DNA from: JAFGXT01 sp963677165
GTDB lineage: Bacteria > Verrucomicrobiota > Lentisphaeria > Victivallales > SZUA-371
Reading direction: 5' to 3'
Assembly (NCBI GenBank): GCA_963677165.2
Contig: CAXXSX010000002.1
Span: 3,286,001-3,350,000 of the forward strand
DNA length: 64,000 nucleotides
The translations under genes were made by a program, and so were the position numbers. This document shows, one piece after another, positions 61,568 to 64,000 of this stretch. The notes beneath the pieces are model-generated. The model made no database searches. It saw nothing but the letters and a program-made list of their open reading frames with translations, and was not told the DNA's origin. Positions within the stretch are counted from its first letter, which is position 1, and each line of letters starts with the position of its first letter.

Positions 61568-61580
61568 ACCGGAGGCTAAA

Positions 61581-62402
61581 ATGCGTAAAAACAAACTTAC
61601 AGAATCATGCAAATATCTATATATTGCGGTGATATTATTTTTTTCATTCCTGCCCTTATACCTGATGGTAAACATATCCTTAAAAACCAATAAACAGTTT
61701 GCCGCAAACCCATGGCTGCCGGAAGGCCCGTTCCACTTCGAGAATTATGTTATTGCCTGGTCCCAGATCGGAGACAAGATTATGAATACTACATTCGTGG
61801 CTGTTACAACCGTTGTTCTGACTCTGGGCCTGTCTATCGTCGGGGCATTCTTTTTTGCCCGATACAAAATGCCGGGATCGAAGATTCTCTTTGGAATATT
61901 TATGCTGCTGATGCTGTATCCGGGGATTTCCAATATGGTTCCTACTTTTAAGATTATATGCAGTCTGAATCTTTATAATACCTATTGGTCTCTGATTCTA
62001 CTGGGCGTAGCCGGGGGACAGGTATTCAATATTTACATTCTGAGAAATTTTATAGAAGAAATTCCTCAGGATTTGTTTGATGCGGTGGAAATTGACGGCG
62101 GCAACGTCTGGACCAATATCTGGAATGTAGTGATCCCATTGTCCATGCCGATTATTGGAACCCTGGCGATTCTGGCAATTCTCGGACAATGGAACAACTT
62201 TGTCGGTCCTCTGATTTTTATTCGCGACAACAGCAAGCAGATGCTTACCGTTGGGTTGCTTCATCTCGAAGGAGAATATACCAAGAAGTGGGGAGAATTG
62301 ATGGCTGGATACACTATTGCGTCACTGCCTCTGGTTGTGATGTTCTTCTTCTCAATGAAACTCTTCATTAAAGGTTTGACATCAGGAGCGGTCAAAGGAT
62401 GA
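61581..62402 (+). CDS. ABC sugar transporter permease (MalG-like)
   Basis: A 273-aa permease with six membrane segments. The EAA loop reads FDAVEIDGGNVWTNIWNVVI. The start ATG 61581 is supported by GGAGG 6 bp upstream; the frame reaching back to 61533 overlaps the preceding gene and is not needed. Its stop TGA overlaps ATG 62399. It partners the MalF-like protein. Confidence 0.93.
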   Translation: MRKNKLTESCKYLYIAVILFFSFLPLYLMVNISLKTNKQFAANPWLPEGPFHFENYVIAWSQIGDKIMNTTFVAVTTVVLTLGLSIVGAFFFARYKMPGSKILFGIFMLLMLYPGISNMVPTFKIICSLNLYNTYWSLILLGVAGGQVFNIYILRNFIEEIPQDLFDAVEIDGGNVWTNIWNVVIPLSMPIIGTLAILAILGQWNNFVGPLIFIRDNSKQMLTVGLLHLEGEYTKKWGELMAGYTIASLPLVVMFFFSMKLFIKGLTSGAVKG

Positions 62403-62434
62403 ACAATTTTGATAAACAACATGGAGATAAAGTC

Positions 62435-63784
62435 ATGAATAGATCAATTATTGATTGTGGCGGCATACCGGACAGTGAAAAGGTTCAGACAGAAGTGTTG
62501 CAGTGTGCCATTGATCAGCTAAGCTTTCAGGGCGGAGGAACCTTAAATATTGAAGGAGGTTCCTACATTACCGGAACAATTCAATTAAAAAATAATGTCC
62601 GGCTTAATATTTCATCTGATTCAAAATTGCTCGGGAGTGTGAACATTGAAGATTATCCTGAGTTACCTGCATGTTTTCACAGCGTAGAAGTATCGTATTC
62701 CCATAAAGCATTGATCTGGGCGGAAAATGCTCGTAACATAGCGGTTACGGGGGAGGGCACGATTGATTTCAGAGGAGAAGCCGAATCTTTTAAAGTTGAC
62801 CGGGACGAATTCTGGAATAAAGTCGATAATCGTCCCGCCGGAGTAGCGTTCTTCCGTTGCACCAATGTTCGTTTTGAGAAAATATCCATGAGAAACAGTC
62901 CTTTCTGGATGCATCGTCATATCGAATGCCGTAATGTTTTTTTCTCTGAAATAAATCTGCATAATCACTGCAACTATAACAACGATGGAATTGACCTGGA
63001 CAACTGTAGTAACGTTGTGATTGATTCTTGTCATATTGATACTTGTGATGACGCAGTCTGTCTGAAATCAATGACTTCCGGGCATTGCCGGAACATTATC
63101 GTTTATAACAGTATACTGCGCAGTCATTATAATGCTGTTAAGATTGGAACCGAGACGGCAACCGAAGTGTCCGGGCTGCTGGTGGACAACTGCGAACTGG
63201 GCGGTTCCGCTTATCCGAATAAGATTATGGGAACCGGGTCGCGAGCTGTTTCCGGTATATCGCTGATTTCCTGTGATGGAGCGGACTTGCAATACATTAC
63301 TATTAAAAATTGTTCTATATCCAATGTTATGGCTCCTCTGTATATTCGCCGACAGAACCGTAAACGAGCATTGTATTTTGGTATGCCGGAGGAACATTCT
63401 GCCGGTAAAGTGGAGAATATCATAATTTCCAATATTACAGCTAAAGATACTACAATGCCTTCTGTTATTGCCGGAATTGAAGGAAGTCCGGTGAAAGATA
63501 TAAAACTGGATAACTGGACTGTTGAATGCCGGGGCGGCGGTGATTTCAGTCAATGGGAAGACACCGGAGATTTAAACTGGACGTTTCCCGATTGTACGAA
63601 TCGTGGTAAGTCCTTTCCTGCATTAGGCTTTTTCCTCAGTTACATTGATGGTGTTGATTTTAACAATATTAATATATTTCCAGCCGAGCCGGATCAGCGT
63701 TCTATTGTCAGTACAAATTCTCCGGAAGACTGTCGTTATTCCGGCAAGGTGTCAGTTGTCAGAGAGGAGAACATGAGCAGATGA
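62435..63784 (+). CDS. GH28 family pectinase-like enzyme (second)
   Basis: About 449 aa of right-handed beta-helix. GH28 motifs: NNDGIDLDNCS (Asp184), TCDDAVCLKS (Asp205/206) and NAVKIGTE, later LYIRRQNRKR. Start ATG 62435 has GGAG 8 bp upstream; ATG 62399, which overlaps the permease stop, is the alternative. No signal peptide, so it may act in the cytoplasm on imported oligogalacturonides (inference). It follows the transporter and precedes an esterase by overlap. Confidence 0.9.
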   Translation: MNRSIIDCGGIPDSEKVQTEVLQCAIDQLSFQGGGTLNIEGGSYITGTIQLKNNVRLNISSDSKLLGSVNIEDYPELPACFHSVEVSYSHKALIWAENARNIAVTGEGTIDFRGEAESFKVDRDEFWNKVDNRPAGVAFFRCTNVRFEKISMRNSPFWMHRHIECRNVFFSEINLHNHCNYNNDGIDLDNCSNVVIDSCHIDTCDDAVCLKSMTSGHCRNIIVYNSILRSHYNAVKIGTETATEVSGLLVDNCELGGSAYPNKIMGTGSRAVSGISLISCDGADLQYITIKNCSISNVMAPLYIRRQNRKRALYFGMPEEHSAGKVENIIISNITAKDTTMPSVIAGIEGSPVKDIKLDNWTVECRGGGDFSQWEDTGDLNWTFPDCTNRGKSFPALGFFLSYIDGVDFNNINIFPAEPDQRSIVSTNSPEDCRYSGKVSVVREENMSR

Positions 63785-64000
63785 AACTGATCAATCGACA
63801 ACCCGTATCTGTATGGGAAAATCCAGTTCCCCTGGCAATGGGGACAGAAGCAAAAGATATTCCGACAATTATTCCGTATTTTCCCAAAAAGAAAATAACG
63901 GATCATGCGGTCATTGTTTTTCCCGGCGGAGGATATCGGGTTTTGGCTGAGCATGAAGGCAAAGGTTATGCAGAATACCTGGCTGCAAACGGAATCACCG
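63781..64000 (+). CDS. Alpha/beta hydrolase (esterase), partial
   Basis: The first 73 codons of a gene cut by the window edge. It starts MKLINRQPVSVWENPVPLA and has the oxyanion motif VIVFPGGGYRVLAEHEGKGY of the BD-FAE/Axe esterase group, as in the gene at 41887. The nucleophile elbow lies outside the window. It has no signal peptide, so it is probably a cytoplasmic esterase. Its ATG overlaps the stop of the GH28 gene. Confidence 0.85.
   Translation, partial: MKLINRQPVSVWENPVPLAMGTEAKDIPTIIPYFPKKKITDHAVIVFPGGGYRVLAEHEGKGYAEYLAANGIT

Overview
The window looks like a chromosomal segment of a Lentisphaerota (Victivallis-like) carbohydrate-degrading bacterium. This is an inference. It rests on several genes with a PVC-type prepilin leader (FTLIELLVVIAIIAIL) and a C-terminal DGH-type signature, on many lone secreted glycosidases and SGNH esterases next to LacI, GntR and AraC regulators, and on moderate GC with Gram-negative lipoprotein signals. 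No rRNA or marker gene is present to confirm it.

Left part (1-20.9 kb), accessory: small secreted and lipoprotein genes; a DUF3089 hydrolase; a LexA-like repressor that appears unable to self-cleave; several families of short inverted-repeat elements (89-bp cores, three in tandem upstream of the lexA-like gene and one inserted at the 3' end of a gene with a 20-bp direct duplication); and a pair of ~325-bp repeats with covarying hairpins flanking an unknown 165-aa gene. A tRNA-Pro is followed by an integrase fragment and a very AT-rich patch (8.8-10.9 kb), which looks like an eroded integrated island. Next come a broken toxin/antitoxin locus with duplicated pseudogenes, a hybrid histidine kinase, a zinc-ribbon protein, lipoproteins, a complete hipBA module with three evenly spaced operators, and a UPF0158 gene.

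Right part (20.9-64 kb): a nearly continuous run of polysaccharide-utilisation loci. Locus 1 (minus, 20967-30731): prepilin-like protein, giant GH2-like enzyme, SGNH esterase, FAD oxidoreductase and GH36-like enzyme, divergent from an AraC regulator. Locus 2 (plus, 31889-37253): GntR/LacI-type regulator, prepilin-like protein and large multidomain glycosidase-like protein. Locus 3 (minus, 37324-44564): LacI, prepilin-like protein, esterase, GH5, carbohydrate-binding protein and GH31. Locus 4 (44995-50918): LacI regulator and two divergent GH94 phosphorylase-like genes sharing a GGGA-N4-TCCC operator. Locus 5 (plus, 50953 to the window end): secreted small protein, clan-A glycosidase, prepilin-like protein, SGNH-LamG esterase, GH28, TPR protein, a sugar ABC transporter without its ATPase, a second GH28 and an esterase cut by the window edge.

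The genes suggest a workflow: extracellular or periplasmic enzymes and esterases trim a decorated, probably pectin- or hemicellulose-type glycan; oligosaccharides enter through the ABC importer; cytoplasmic GH94, GH36 and GH31 enzymes finish the job. The most distinctive recurring feature is that four of the five loci carry their own prepilin-like gene, twice directly after the local regulator and once as the first gene facing a divergent regulator. This may represent a locus-specific surface or secretion component that has not been characterised.
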